A DNA stretch of 64,000 bases, taken from NCBI GenBank assembly GCA_036004405.1, contig DASYRM010000070.1, forward strand, positions 1-64,000, written 5' to 3'. The notes below the pieces were generated by a model, which searched no databases, had not been told where the DNA came from, and saw nothing but the letters and a program-made list of their open reading frames with translations. Below are positions 1 to 7,690 of the stretch, one piece after another (position 1 is the first letter of the stretch; every line of letters starts with the position of its first letter). A program made the position numbers and the translations under genes. Origin of the DNA: DASYRM01 sp036004405 (GTDB taxonomy: Bacteria; Acidobacteriota; Vicinamibacteria; Vicinamibacterales; UBA2999).

Positions 1-1
1 C

Positions 2-373
2 GGCGAAGCCTTTCCGAACGGTATCGCCACGACGATCTCGATCGTCCCGATCGAGATCTCAGCGGGCTGGCGGTTCGCGAGCCCCGGTCGCACGGTGATC
101 CCGTATGTCGGCGGCGGCCTCGGCTGGCACCGCTACAAGGAAACCTCGGAGTTCGCCGCGACGGACGACGACGTGCAGCTCACCAAGGCCGGCTTCCAGC
201 TGCTCGGCGGCGCCGAGTGGCGGGCCTCCCGGTGGCTGGGCGTGGCCGGCGAGGCCGCCTGGATGAGCGTGCCCGACGCGCTGGCCGGCGGGCCCTCGAG
301 CGCGGCCGCGGCCTTCGGCGAAGACGACCTCGGCGGAGCGGTCTTCCGCGTGAAGGTCGTCATCGGGCGATGA
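2..373 (+). CDS. C-terminal part of an outer-membrane beta-barrel protein (5' end outside window)
   Basis: The reading frame is open from the first bases of the window to a TGA at 371-373, so the gene begins upstream. The visible 123 residues alternate polar and hydrophobic residues in short strands separated by glycine-rich turns (for example PYVGGGLGWHRY and GAEWRASRWLGVAGEAAWM), the pattern of a small 8-stranded OmpA/OmpX-like barrel. The last strand ends VFRVKVVIGR; a terminal aromatic residue, usual for BAM recognition, is not at the very end. The stop codon overlaps the ATG of the next gene (ATGA), which implies one transcript. The exact barrel subfamily cannot be named without the missing N-terminus. 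Confidence 0.7.
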   Translation, partial: GEAFPNGIATTISIVPIEISAGWRFASPGRTVIPYVGGGLGWHRYKETSEFAATDDDVQLTKAGFQLLGGAEWRASRWLGVAGEAAWMSVPDALAGGPSSAAAAFGEDDLGGAVFRVKVVIGR

Positions 374-762
374 CCACGTCCACGCCCGCGCAAACGCACG
401 GGCGGAGCCTCGCGAGCTTCCGCGCCCGGGTGCTGGCCGCGGTGCGGCGGATTCCGCGCGGACGCGTGGCGACCTACGGCGACATCGCGGAGCTGGTGGG
501 CGCCCCCGGTGCTGCACGCGCCGTCGGCAACGTGATGCGCGGCTGCGGCGACCCCTCGGTACCGTGCCACCGCGTCATTGCCGCCGCCGGGGCGCTCGGC
601 GGCTACGGCGGCTATCTGGATCGGAAACGCCAGCTGCTGCGGGCCGAGGGGCTCGAGGTCACGCCCACCCGCATCCGTGGCTTTGCCGAGGTGCGCTGGC
701 CCGTGCAGCCCGGCACCGCCGGCCGCGGCAAGGCAACGCGGCCCCATCGCGCACCCGTCTAA
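370..762 (+). CDS. MGMT-family alkyltransferase-like protein with active-site Cys (130 aa)
   Basis: This 130-residue protein consists of the winged-helix DNA-binding domain of the O6-alkylguanine-DNA alkyltransferase family. The sequence shows the helix-turn-helix GRVATYGDIAELVGAPGAAR, the arginine-finger segment AVGNVMRGC, and the active-site motif VPCHRV with Cys66. Alkyltransferase-like (ATL) proteins of this short length normally carry Trp in place of that Cys; here the Cys is kept, so suicidal transfer of an alkyl group is possible in principle. The N-terminal Ada/Ogt domain is absent. The start ATG at 370 overlaps the preceding stop codon, and only 7 nt separate its stop from the sigma factor start, so it is probably co-expressed with the sigma operon. 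Confidence 0.85.
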   Translation: MTTSTPAQTHGRSLASFRARVLAAVRRIPRGRVATYGDIAELVGAPGAARAVGNVMRGCGDPSVPCHRVIAAAGALGGYGGYLDRKRQLLRAEGLEVTPTRIRGFAEVRWPVQPGTAGRGKATRPHRAPV

Positions 763-769
763 GAAGCAA

Positions 770-1339
770 GTGCGAGCCGATGACCTCGAACTGGCCCGCC
801 GGTGCCGCGAGGGTGACGCGGCGGCGTTCGAGACCTTGTACCGGGCGCATGCCAGCCGGCTCTTCGGGCTGTTGACGCGCATGACGGGATCCGCCCACGA
901 CGCCGAAGACCTGCTCCAGGACGTGTTCGTCCAGGCTCACCGGAAGCTCGCCAGCTTTCGGGGCGAGTCGAGCCTGGGCACCTGGCTCTACCGCCTGGCG
1001 GTCAACCAGTGCCTGGACCACCTGCGGGGTAAGCACTCGCGGATGGCGCGCACGACCGATTCGCTCGACGCGGAGGACGCCGCCGAGCCGGCCGCAGCCG
1101 CCCCGGCGCTGCCGCAAGCGATTGCGCGCATCGATCTCGAGCGGGCGATTGCGCAGCTGCCGGCCGGATGCCGCGCCGCGTTCGTGCTGCACGACGTCGA
1201 GGGGCTGGATCATCGCGAGGTGGGCAAAGCGCTCGGGATTTCGGAAGGCACCTCGAAGTCGCAGGTGCACAAGGCGCGCATGAAGCTGCGCGGGCTGCTG
1301 CGCAGCGCCGTGCCGCGGGGCGCGCTCGAGGCGGTGTGA
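770..1339 (+). CDS. ECF-family RNA polymerase sigma factor (189 aa)
   Basis: Region 2 of a sigma-70 ECF factor is seen near residues 10-80 (FETLYRAHASRLFGLLTRM, then DAEDLLQDVFVQAHRKL and SLGTWLYRLAVNQCLDHLR). Region 4 follows a short Ala/Pro-rich linker, with the helix-turn-helix VGKALGISEGTSKSQVHKAR near residues 150-175. It should direct RNA polymerase to a dedicated set of promoters under envelope or other stress. The start is GTG at 770, because the upstream part of the open frame overlaps the alkyltransferase gene in another frame and has no family similarity. Its TGA overlaps the next gene's ATG, so translation is coupled to the anti-sigma factor, its likely inhibitor. Confidence 0.93.
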   Translation: MRADDLELARRCREGDAAAFETLYRAHASRLFGLLTRMTGSAHDAEDLLQDVFVQAHRKLASFRGESSLGTWLYRLAVNQCLDHLRGKHSRMARTTDSLDAEDAAEPAAAAPALPQAIARIDLERAIAQLPAGCRAAFVLHDVEGLDHREVGKALGISEGTSKSQVHKARMKLRGLLRSAVPRGALEAV

Positions 1340-2046
1340 TGAACGACGATCGAATGCTGACGTGCGAGCGGCTGGTGGACACGCTCGACGACTACCTTGA
1401 AGGGCGCGTGTCGGCCATCGTACGCGCGGACATCGAGGCGCATCTCGCCGGGTGCCCGGCGTGCCCCGCGCTCGTGGCCGACGTGCGGGCGATCCGCGAG
1501 TCGGCGCACGCGCTGGGGCCCATCGAGCCGCCCGCTCACGCGTGGCAGCACATCCAGGAGCGGCTGCACCTCCACGCCCCCGGACGCGCGTCGCTGCTGG
1601 ATCGTCTCGGCCTCTCGTTCGCCGGGTGGCGCCCGCTGCAACCGCTGGGCGCGGTTGCAGGCCTCGTCCTCGTCGTGTCGAGCCTGGCCTGGGTGGGAAC
1701 GCGGCTCGCCATGTCGCCGGACGCGACCGTCGCCAGTAGCGGCGGCTCGCTCGTGGAGTTCCAGCTCGCCGAGGCCGAATACACCGATGCCATCTCGCGG
1801 CTTCAGGAAGCGGCCGACGCGGCGGGCCCGCGGCTCGACGCGCTCACGAGCGCGACGCTCAAGTCGAGCATCGACGATATCGATCTGGCCATCGGCGACG
1901 CACGCGAAGCGCTCGTGCGCGAACCCGGCGACGCGCTCTCGCAGGAGAGCCTGCTCGAGGCCCTCGGCAGCAAAGTCGCCCTGCTCCAGGACACGGTAGC
2001 CCTCGCCGGTGACATCGAACCCGGCACGGAGGAACAGAACCCATGA
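1339..2046 (+). CDS. Zinc-finger anti-sigma factor, membrane anchored (235 aa)
   Basis: The N-terminus carries an anti-sigma zinc finger: Cys9 and then the HxxxCxxC signature H35-L-A-G-C39-P-A-C42. A single hydrophobic segment (LGAVAGLVLVVSSLAWVG, about residues 98-115) would place the zinc-finger domain in the cytoplasm and the C-terminal 110 residues in the periplasm. The C-terminal part is predicted helical (EYTDAISRLQEAADAAG, then DIDLAIGDAREALVREPGD), probably a coiled-coil sensory or assembly domain. It should sequester the ECF sigma factor encoded directly upstream with a 1-nt overlap of stop and start. The signal it senses cannot be deduced. The downstream gene overlaps by 4 nt. Confidence 0.9.
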   Translation: MNDDRMLTCERLVDTLDDYLEGRVSAIVRADIEAHLAGCPACPALVADVRAIRESAHALGPIEPPAHAWQHIQERLHLHAPGRASLLDRLGLSFAGWRPLQPLGAVAGLVLVVSSLAWVGTRLAMSPDATVASSGGSLVEFQLAEAEYTDAISRLQEAADAAGPRLDALTSATLKSSIDDIDLAIGDAREALVREPGDALSQESLLEALGSKVALLQDTVALAGDIEPGTEEQNP

Positions 2047-3170
2047 GAATCGCTGCAGCAGTTACGGCCCTGCTCGTGGCTGCTGTCATCGCCGGGGCGA
2101 CGCCGGCCGAGAGCGGCCAGCGGGGAGGCGTGGAGGCACGTCATGAAGAGATCCAGCGGCGCCGCGAGGCGTTGCGGCAGCGCCAGGAATTGCTCCGCCG
2201 CGCCCGGCAGGACGCGCGGCGGGGGCCGATGGCCTCGGCGCCCTTCACGGCGCTCGCGAAGATCGGGCGCCAGGGCTCCTTCACGCTGTTCAACCTGGCC
2301 GGCAACGTGACCATCACCGCCAGCGGCGGCACCGACGTGCGCATCGACGCCGTCAAGCGCGTGTGGGATCGCACCGAGGGCGACGCGAAAGGGCGGCTGT
2401 CCGAGATCGAGATCGAGGTGAGCGAACGTCAGGGCGCGGTGGACGTGCGAACGGTGGTCCAGCGTCCGCGACGGCCCGACGCCGAGGTGGACTTCACGAT
2501 CGCGGTGCCGGCCGAGGCCAGTGTTTCGGTCCGCACGGGTTCCGGCGACGTGACGGTCACCGGCATCCGGGGCGAGCTGCGCGTCGAAGCGGTGGGCGGC
2601 GGCATCAAGGCGACGTCCGTGGGCCAGGTCCGTCTGCTTCGGACGCTGGCGGGCGCGATCACGCTCGAGAACGCCGACGGCACCGACATGACCGTTTCAA
2701 CGCTGGGCGGCACGGTGACGATCCGGCAGCTGAAGGCCCGTTCGGCCGACATCCGCACCGTCGCCGGAGATCTGATCATCAGCGACAGCGACGCCGAACG
2801 CGTGATCGCGCAGTCGCTCAACGGCCGTGTCGAGCTCGCGGGCCGCCTGGCACGGACGGGCCGCTACTCGCTGCAGTCGCAGTCGGGCGAAGTCCGCCTC
2901 ATCCCGGCCGACGGCGACTTCGAACTGGAAGCGGCGACGGTGAACGGCTCGCTCCGATCAGACTTCCCCATCACCGCTGACGATCGCCGGGAGCTCACCG
3001 GACCTCGTGGACGCGGCGCGGCGCTCGGCCACGGGACGGGACGCGCGGGTCGAGGATTGGGACGCTCGGACCGCGGCAACGCCCGCCTGCTGCGCGGGCT
3101 CTCCGGCAACGGCGGGCCGCTCGTCACCCTGCGATCGTTCAGCGGCGACATCACGATCACGAAGCGCTGA
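2043..3170 (+). CDS. Secreted DUF4097-type beta-helical protein of the sigma operon (375 aa)
   Basis: An N-terminal signal peptide (MRIAAAVTALLVAAVIAGA) is followed by a charged helical stretch (EEIQRRREALRQRQELLRRA, residues 34-53) and then a long repetitive beta-solenoid. Repeats of the kind GSGDVTVTGIRGELRVEAVG, RTLAGAITLENADGTDM and VAGDLIISDS match the DUF4097/DUF4098 adhesin-like family, which is commonly encoded beside ECF sigma/anti-sigma pairs. It ends in the strand-like SFSGDITITKR. The ATG overlaps the anti-sigma stop by 4 nt, so it is the third gene of the sigma operon. A role as periplasmic target or partner of the stress regulon is likely by context; no enzymatic motif is visible. 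Confidence 0.85.
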   Translation: MRIAAAVTALLVAAVIAGATPAESGQRGGVEARHEEIQRRREALRQRQELLRRARQDARRGPMASAPFTALAKIGRQGSFTLFNLAGNVTITASGGTDVRIDAVKRVWDRTEGDAKGRLSEIEIEVSERQGAVDVRTVVQRPRRPDAEVDFTIAVPAEASVSVRTGSGDVTVTGIRGELRVEAVGGGIKATSVGQVRLLRTLAGAITLENADGTDMTVSTLGGTVTIRQLKARSADIRTVAGDLIISDSDAERVIAQSLNGRVELAGRLARTGRYSLQSQSGEVRLIPADGDFELEAATVNGSLRSDFPITADDRRELTGPRGRGAALGHGTGRAGRGLGRSDRGNARLLRGLSGNGGPLVTLRSFSGDITITKR

Positions 3171-3205
3171 ACGACTTCCATGAGCGAGTCTGGCATTCGT
3201 GTTGC

Positions 3206-3211
3206 TATCCT
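3206..3211 (+). promoter_or_regulatory. Candidate -10 element TATCCT of a leaderless promoter
   Basis: TATCCT lies exactly 7 nt before the ATG at 3219. This spacing would put the transcription start at or next to the A of the start codon. No good -35 hexamer is evident. Confidence 0.35.
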
Positions 3212-3218
3212 GGGCACC

Positions 3219-3812
3219 ATGCACAGACTTCGTTCAGATCGTTTCCTCCGCGCGCGTCGCGCCGCTCAGACGGCTGTCGCGCTCCTCTTCTGCCTCAGCT
3301 TGGCCAGTCCGATCCTGGCTCAGACCGCCCGCGTGCGAACGCCCGACAAGGGCGTGATCGGCTACGGCGTCGACGGCGGTGTCTTGTTTCCCGACGAGGC
3401 GTTCGAAAATACATTCACGTTCGACGGCTTCGGCGAGTACTACGTCTCGCCGCGCGTGGGCATCCGCGGTCTCCTCGCGTTCGCCAAACCGGGCGTCGCG
3501 GGAGCCACGGAAGACAACTTCCGGCAGGTAAAGCTCCTCTTTTCCGGTGTCTACAACTGGGAGAAGGGATCGTGGCGCCCGTTCGCGCAGGTCGGCGCCG
3601 GCTTCTACTTCGTCAGGCAGCACATCGACGCCACCACCGATCCGCCCGGCGAAACGCGCGGCGGCCTCAACTTCGGAGGCGGCGGCGAGTACCTCTTGAA
3701 CAACGAGGCAGCCATCAAGATCGAAATGCGGTGGGACGTGGTCAGCCACCCGTTCCTGCTGCCGGACGCGACGGGCATCACCTTGACGGTTGGCTACAAG
3801 CGGTATTTCTGA
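3219..3812 (+). CDS. Outer-membrane beta-barrel protein (197 aa)
   Basis: From the ATG at 3219 the protein starts with a positively charged n-region and a signal peptide (TAVALLFCLSLASPILAQ). It then shows alternating strands typical of an 8-stranded barrel (FDGFGEYYVSPRVGIRGLLAF, QVKLLFSGVYNW, PFAQVGAGFYFV, LNFGGGGEYLL), and ends in the aromatic signature VGYKRYF expected for BAM-dependent insertion. An upstream in-frame ATG at 3180 would add 13 residues in front of the signal peptide and cross the candidate -10 element, so 3219 is preferred. Its function (porin, adhesin or structural protein) cannot be told from sequence. It lies 48 nt after the DUF4097 gene and may have its own promoter. 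Confidence 0.8.
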   Translation: MHRLRSDRFLRARRAAQTAVALLFCLSLASPILAQTARVRTPDKGVIGYGVDGGVLFPDEAFENTFTFDGFGEYYVSPRVGIRGLLAFAKPGVAGATEDNFRQVKLLFSGVYNWEKGSWRPFAQVGAGFYFVRQHIDATTDPPGETRGGLNFGGGGEYLLNNEAAIKIEMRWDVVSHPFLLPDATGITLTVGYKRYF

Positions 3813-3833
3813 CCAGCTCTTGAGTACCCTAAA

Positions 3834-4685
3834 ATGCCGGCCGTGCACATCAGGCGACCGGCTCCTGCTCTCGTATTCGTAGCGCTGCTGATCGGGTGCG
3901 GCGAGGCGGCGGCGCAAACCGCGCCGGCGGCGGCCGCGGCCGAACCGCCCCCGGCGGCAGCGCCCCGCCCGCGCGTCGGATACCTCCCGCCCGGCGCCGC
4001 ACCGGACATCCTGCGCGTGCTCGCGCCTCCGCCAAGCGAAGGCGACGTCCGCGATGCCGCCGACCTTGCCGTGTTTCGCAGCACGCGGCGCCTGGAGGGG
4101 AGCCCGCGCTGGGCCCTGGCCCTGCGTGACAACCAGCTCGGCACCGCTACCCTGCTGCAGACGTTCAGCTGCGCCCTCGATGCGGCGATCACGCCCGCCG
4201 ACGCGCCGGCCCTGGTCCGGCTCCTCTCGCAGGCGGGTGTCGATGCCGGCGCGTCCTCGGCAAGCGGCAAGAACGCCTGGAAGCGCAAGCGGCCGTACGA
4301 GCGCGAGGCCGGGCCCGTGTGCCTGGCCCCGGCCGACACCGAGCGGCTGGCGCGCGCGAGCTCGGACTATCCGTCGGGCCATGCGACCGCCGGCTGGATG
4401 GCAGGACGACTCCTGGCGGAAGTGGCTCCGGATCGAGCCACCGAGATTCTCGAGCGGGCGCGCAAGTTCGGCGAGAGCCGCGTCGTGTGCGGCGTGCACC
4501 ACGTCACCGCGGTCGAGGCCGGGTTCATGACCGCCGAGAGCGTGCTCTCCGCGCTGCACGGTGTCCCCGCCTTCCGCAGCGACCTGGAGGCGGCGCGCGA
4601 GGAAGTGTCGCGCCTGCGGTCCACCAGGCCAAACGCCGAGGCGTGCGCCGCCGACGCCGCGGCCCTTTCCGAGCGGCCGTACTGA
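3834..4685 (+). CDS. Secreted PAP2 / class A non-specific acid phosphatase-like protein (283 aa)
   Basis: A signal peptide ending near GEAAAQTA and an Ala/Pro-rich linker precede the PAP2 phosphatase core. All three blocks of the phosphatase signature are seen: K146-x6-R153-P154, P180-S-G-H183 and S215-R216-x5-H222. The overall order and the Cys before the His (RVVCGVHH) resemble bacterial class A acid phosphatases of the PhoN/PhoC type. The Asp that normally follows the last His at the fourth position is Ala226, so the His charge relay may be altered or the family branch may differ. The product probably acts in the periplasm on phosphomonoesters. A TACCCT hexamer lies 3 nt before the ATG; the gene ends facing the LysE gene. 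Confidence 0.85.
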   Translation: MPAVHIRRPAPALVFVALLIGCGEAAAQTAPAAAAAEPPPAAAPRPRVGYLPPGAAPDILRVLAPPPSEGDVRDAADLAVFRSTRRLEGSPRWALALRDNQLGTATLLQTFSCALDAAITPADAPALVRLLSQAGVDAGASSASGKNAWKRKRPYEREAGPVCLAPADTERLARASSDYPSGHATAGWMAGRLLAEVAPDRATEILERARKFGESRVVCGVHHVTAVEAGFMTAESVLSALHGVPAFRSDLEAAREEVSRLRSTRPNAEACAADAAALSERPY

Positions 4686-4687
4686 AC

Positions 4688-4711
4688 GGGCCGCCTGAAG
4701 GCGGCCCCTAC
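4688..4711 (-). repeat. Dispersed palindromic element (GGGCCGCCT-type)
   Basis: Inverted repeat gggccgcct-ga-aggcggccc followed by ctac on the plus strand (GTAGGGGCCGCCTTCAGGCGGCCC on the minus strand). It lies between two convergent genes. Its GTAG flank forms the TAG stop codon (4708-4710) of the minus-strand LysE gene. It can fold into a strong hairpin in either transcript. Confidence 0.75.
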
Positions 4712-5340
4712 TTCTGCAGGGCGAGCCGCGCGCCGAGGCCGACGAACACGGCTCCGGTCGCCTGCCGCAGGCGTCGTGCTCCAGAGGCATTCCGCCGCAG
4801 GCGGCCGCTGAGCGCCGAGGCGCCCATTACGAGCACCAGGCACCACAACGTGCCGTTGAACACGAACACCGCTCCGAGGAACAGGAATGCCGCCACGCGC
4901 GAACCGGCGTCGGGGGCGACGAACTGCGGCAGGAACGCCAGGAAGAACAGCGCGACCTTCGGGTTGAGGACGTTGGTCAGCAGACCGGCGCGGTAGATGG
5001 CCCAGGCGCGGTCGTGCGCGGGCACCACTATTGGGCTGGCATCGGGCGCCGGCGCACGCTCGAGCAGCATCTTCGCGCCAAGGTAGACGAGGTAGGCCGC
5101 TCCAGCGAACTTCACGACCGTGAAGGCGTTGGCCGAGGTCGCCAGAATCGCGGACAGCCCGAACGCCGCGGCCAGTGTGTGCACCACTGATCCGGTCGAG
5201 ATCCCGAGCACGGACCACAAGCCCGCGGCGCGTCCCTGTGCCACGCTGCGGGTGACGATGTAGAGCGTGTCCTGCCCCGGAGTGATGTTAAGCAGCAAGC
5301 CGCTGACGACGAAGAGCCAGAAGTGCTGGGTCCCGAACAT
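4708..5340 (-). CDS. LysE/RhtB-family amino-acid exporter (210 aa)
   Basis: The protein is almost entirely hydrophobic with about six membrane segments. Near the N-terminus it carries the family motif NITPGQDTLYIVTRSVAQG (residues 18-36), equivalent to the NxxPGP block of LysE/RhtB transporters. Further family features are the glycine-rich second helix (GISTGSVVHTLAAAFGLSA) and GLLTNVLNPKVALFFLAFLP. It should export small amino acids, homoserine lactone-like compounds or related metabolites by proton exchange across the inner membrane. Its ATG overlaps the stop of the upstream oxidoreductase by one base (TGATG), so both are on one transcript. The TAG stop falls in a palindromic element. Confidence 0.9.
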   Translation of the reverse strand: MFGTQHFWLFVVSGLLLNITPGQDTLYIVTRSVAQGRAAGLWSVLGISTGSVVHTLAAAFGLSAILATSANAFTVVKFAGAAYLVYLGAKMLLERAPAPDASPIVVPAHDRAWAIYRAGLLTNVLNPKVALFFLAFLPQFVAPDAGSRVAAFLFLGAVFVFNGTLWCLVLVMGASALSGRLRRNASGARRLRQATGAVFVGLGARLALQK

Positions 5341-6413
5341 CACGCCTCCTGTACGAATCCCTTCCAGGTCCGCATGTAGCCGGCAAACGGCTCGCTCAAG
5401 CCTTCCTCGCGCAGCGCGTCCATCGTCACCGGCGGACGACGGGGCTGCCACGCCTCGTGCCGCGCCTGCAGCGGCCAGTCGCGGTTCACGATGGCCGAGC
5501 GGCCGAGCGCGACGGCGTCGGCGCCGAGCGCGATCACCTGTTCCGCTTCGCCGCGCGTCCACAACGCGCCGGCAGCCACGATCGCCACGTCGGGCGGCAG
5601 CGCCGCGCGGAAGAGCGGGAGCGCGTGCTGATCCGGCCGCTTGGCGGTCGGTTCGAGCGCGCGCCACAGCGACAGGTGCACGAAGTCGGCGCCGTCCTCG
5701 GCCAGCCATTGCGCGATCCGGACGCTCTCGTCGAGGTCGAGCCCCTTGGCATTGCCGAAGTTCTCGGGGGACAGCCGCACGCCGACGGTGAACATCGGAC
5801 CAACGCGGGCGCGTACCGTGCGCAGCGCGTCGCGGAGCAGCCGCACGCGGTTCTCGAGCGGGCCACCCCATGCGTCGGTCCGCCGGTTCTGCTCGGCGCT
5901 CAGGAACTGGGTGAACAGGTAGCCGTGCGCGCCGTGCAGCTCGACGCCGTCGAACCCCGCCCGTTTCGCGCGGAGCGCCGCGGCCGCAAACTGCTCGACG
6001 ACGCGCGCCAGATCGTCGGGCGTCGCTGCGCGCACGCCGTCGGCGGCGCTCGCGCTCCACGGCATCTCGCCGCTCACCGCGGGGTCGGCGCGCAGCCCGC
6101 CGTGGAAGATCTGCACCATCGAGACCGCGCCACGCTCGCGCAGCGCCGCCGCCAGCGTGGTCAGCCCCGGCAGCAAGCCATCGTCGAATATCCCCAGCTC
6201 GCCGGGCCAGCCCTGGCCGTCCTTGGCGACGTGCGCCGCACAGGTCATCACCACGCCGAAGCCGCCCTCGGCCCGCGAGCACAACCACCGCAGCTCGTCG
6301 TCGCCGAGCGAGCCGTCGGCGTGGCTCTGCTTGTTGGTCATCGGCGCCAGCACGACCCGGTTGGGCGCCGCCAGGCCAGTTCGGAAGGTCAGGGGGTCGA
6401 ACACCGAGGACAC
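5340..6413 (-). CDS. Old-yellow-enzyme family NADH:flavin oxidoreductase (357 aa)
   Basis: This is a complete FMN-dependent TIM barrel of the OYE family. Visible blocks are NRVVLAPMTN near residue 18, the MVQIFHGG strand (the QxxHxG position), and the signature GFDGVELHGAHGYLFTQFLS. Also present are NRRTDAWGGPLENR, which binds the nucleotide, and the C-terminal phosphate-binding segments VAAGALWTRGEAE and GADAVALGRSAIVN. Members reduce activated C=C bonds (enones, nitro compounds) using NAD(P)H; the physiological substrate is unknown. The length fits the short bacterial class. It is co-transcribed with the LysE exporter (1-nt overlap). Confidence 0.92.
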   Translation of the reverse strand: MSSVFDPLTFRTGLAAPNRVVLAPMTNKQSHADGSLGDDELRWLCSRAEGGFGVVMTCAAHVAKDGQGWPGELGIFDDGLLPGLTTLAAALRERGAVSMVQIFHGGLRADPAVSGEMPWSASAADGVRAATPDDLARVVEQFAAAALRAKRAGFDGVELHGAHGYLFTQFLSAEQNRRTDAWGGPLENRVRLLRDALRTVRARVGPMFTVGVRLSPENFGNAKGLDLDESVRIAQWLAEDGADFVHLSLWRALEPTAKRPDQHALPLFRAALPPDVAIVAAGALWTRGEAEQVIALGADAVALGRSAIVNRDWPLQARHEAWQPRRPPVTMDALREEGLSEPFAGYMRTWKGFVQEA

Positions 6414-6443
6414 GCGTCCGATCGTATCGCGGACCTGCGTACT

Positions 6444-7041
6444 CTACCGCGCGCCAAACCCGAGACCGACGCCGGCGTGGAAGGCATGGAAGGCGAACTC
6501 GCGGCTCGTGCCACGAGCGTATCGATAGCCCGCGAAGACCTCGACGCGCGACCGCAGTCGGAGCTCGACTCCCCCACCGAGCGACACGAAAGTGCCGGTC
6601 GAGAAGAAGCTCTCGGGCGCGTCCGTAAACGGATTTCGGTCGACCCTTGCGTCCCGGCTCCATCCCACCGTGAGCTCACCGAACGGCCTGACGATCTCGG
6701 TTGGCGTCAGCAGGCGCACACCGCCCAGCAGATATCGATCGACCCGGCTCTTCTTCGATGAGACTGATGACCAGGCTGAACGGCGGCCCTACCGGGCCGG
6801 CCGGAATGATCGTTGGCGGCGGGTAATCGACTGCCGGCGCGATTGCGCCCTCGGCGAGCACCTCGAAGAATTCGCCGACGTCCACGCCGACACCTCCGCC
6901 GACGAGCGCGGTTTGCCTGAATCCACTACCCGTCTTGGTTATGGCCGCCACCGCCCGCACGGCCAGCCGCTCTTGCGCCGACGCTGTGGCTGCTGCCACG
7001 AGTGACACCGACACCCCTGCCAACACGATCCATCGCTTCAT
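6444..7041 (-). pseudogene. Outer-membrane beta-barrel gene interrupted by a frameshift
   Basis: The first part, starting at 7041, encodes a signal peptide (MKRWIVLAGVSVSLVAA, then TASAQ) and barrel strands (FRQTALVGGGVGVDVG). It reads through PPFSLVISLIEEEPGR and then runs into a stop at 6676-6678 with an arginine-rich nonsense tail. In the +1 frame the barrel resumes smoothly as SRVDRYLLGGVRLL, then PFGELTVGWSRD and VEVFAGYRYARG, and finishes near GVGLGFGAR. The switch must occur around 6735-6770. Total length is one base more than a multiple of three. Either the gene is broken in vivo or the assembly has an indel; programmed frameshifting is not supported by a clear slippery site. Confidence 0.7.
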
Positions 7042-7072
7042 TTCGAAGTCTTCATACGATCTGAAACGTCGT

Positions 7073-7612
7073 TCATGCCCGGTCCGGTCGGCACGCCGCT
7101 GCCAGTGCGTCGAGTGCTCCGCGGACCCGCGCAGCGAGTGCCGGATCTGCGGCAATACCGGCCGCGTCGAGTTTGCGGCCGTCGAGAGGCACGGTCACGC
7201 TCGCCTCGGCGATGAGGGCGGTGGACATCGTGCGCAGCGTCTCGGCGAGCTGGGGGTGCGCGAAGGTGGAGCGCGCGGACGCGTTCAGCAGCGCGATCGG
7301 CTTGCCGATCATCGCGGCGTCGCTCACCATCCAGTCGAGGGCGTTCTTCAGCGCACCGGGGACGCCGTGCGCGTACTCGGGGCTGCTGATGAGGAGCACC
7401 TCCGCGGCGGCAATCCGCGCCCGCAGATCCCGCACCGCCTCCGGCGGCGTCGCGCCTTCGAAGTCGAGGTCGGGATTGAAGTGCGGCAGCGCCGCGAGTC
7501 CGTCGTAGTGGTCGAACGTCCACGAGGGATCGGCCACGAGCGCCGCCGCGCGCAGCAGTTCCGTGTTGGACGAACGCGCGCGAAGGCTCCCGGAGATCGT
7601 CAGGATTTTCAC
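7073..7612 (-). CDS. NAD(P)H-dependent FMN reductase (flavodoxin-like, 179 aa)
   Basis: The N-terminal strand and FMN phosphate loop MKILTISGSLRARSSNTELL match the NADPH-dependent FMN reductase family (SsuE/ChrR/ArsH-like). The second flavin-contact block is LLISSPEYAHGVPGALKNAL followed by DWM. The family transfers electrons from NAD(P)H to FMN or to quinones, chromate or azo dyes; the specific substrate is not evident. The length of 179 residues is normal. Its minus-strand neighbour downstream is the broken barrel gene (31 nt), and two palindromic elements lie directly upstream, between it and rng. Confidence 0.9.
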   Translation of the reverse strand: MKILTISGSLRARSSNTELLRAAALVADPSWTFDHYDGLAALPHFNPDLDFEGATPPEAVRDLRARIAAAEVLLISSPEYAHGVPGALKNALDWMVSDAAMIGKPIALLNASARSTFAHPQLAETLRTMSTALIAEASVTVPLDGRKLDAAGIAADPALAARVRGALDALAAACRPDRA

Positions 7613-7617
7613 TGGAT

Positions 7618-7641
7618 GGGCCGCCTAAAGGCGGCCCCTAC
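7618..7641 (-). repeat. Dispersed palindromic element, copy 1 of a tandem pair
   Basis: gggccgcct-aa-aggcggccc then ctac on the plus strand, the same stem as at 4688. It lies just upstream of the FMN reductase start codon, in its 5' region. Confidence 0.72.
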
Positions 7642-7658
7642 GAAAGAGCCGCCTGGAC

Positions 7659-7683
7659 GGGCCGCCTAAAAGGCGGCCCCCAC
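7659..7683 (-). repeat. Dispersed palindromic element, copy 2 of a tandem pair
   Basis: gggccgcct-aaa-aggcggccc then ccac on the plus strand. It starts 8 nt after the rng stop codon on the minus strand and could act as a 3' hairpin for the rng transcript. A partial stem (gagccgcct) lies between the two copies. Confidence 0.72.
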
Positions 7684-7690
7684 GACAGAA

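Noticed and set aside
3234..4790. A 518-codon minus-strand frame opposite the barrel and phosphatase genes
   Set aside because: It spans two good plus-strand genes and their gap and has no recognisable domain; typical GC-rich antisense frame.
6735..6775. Programmed ribosomal frameshift in the barrel gene
   Set aside because: No slippery heptamer with a downstream pseudoknot is evident; a one-base indel explains it more simply.
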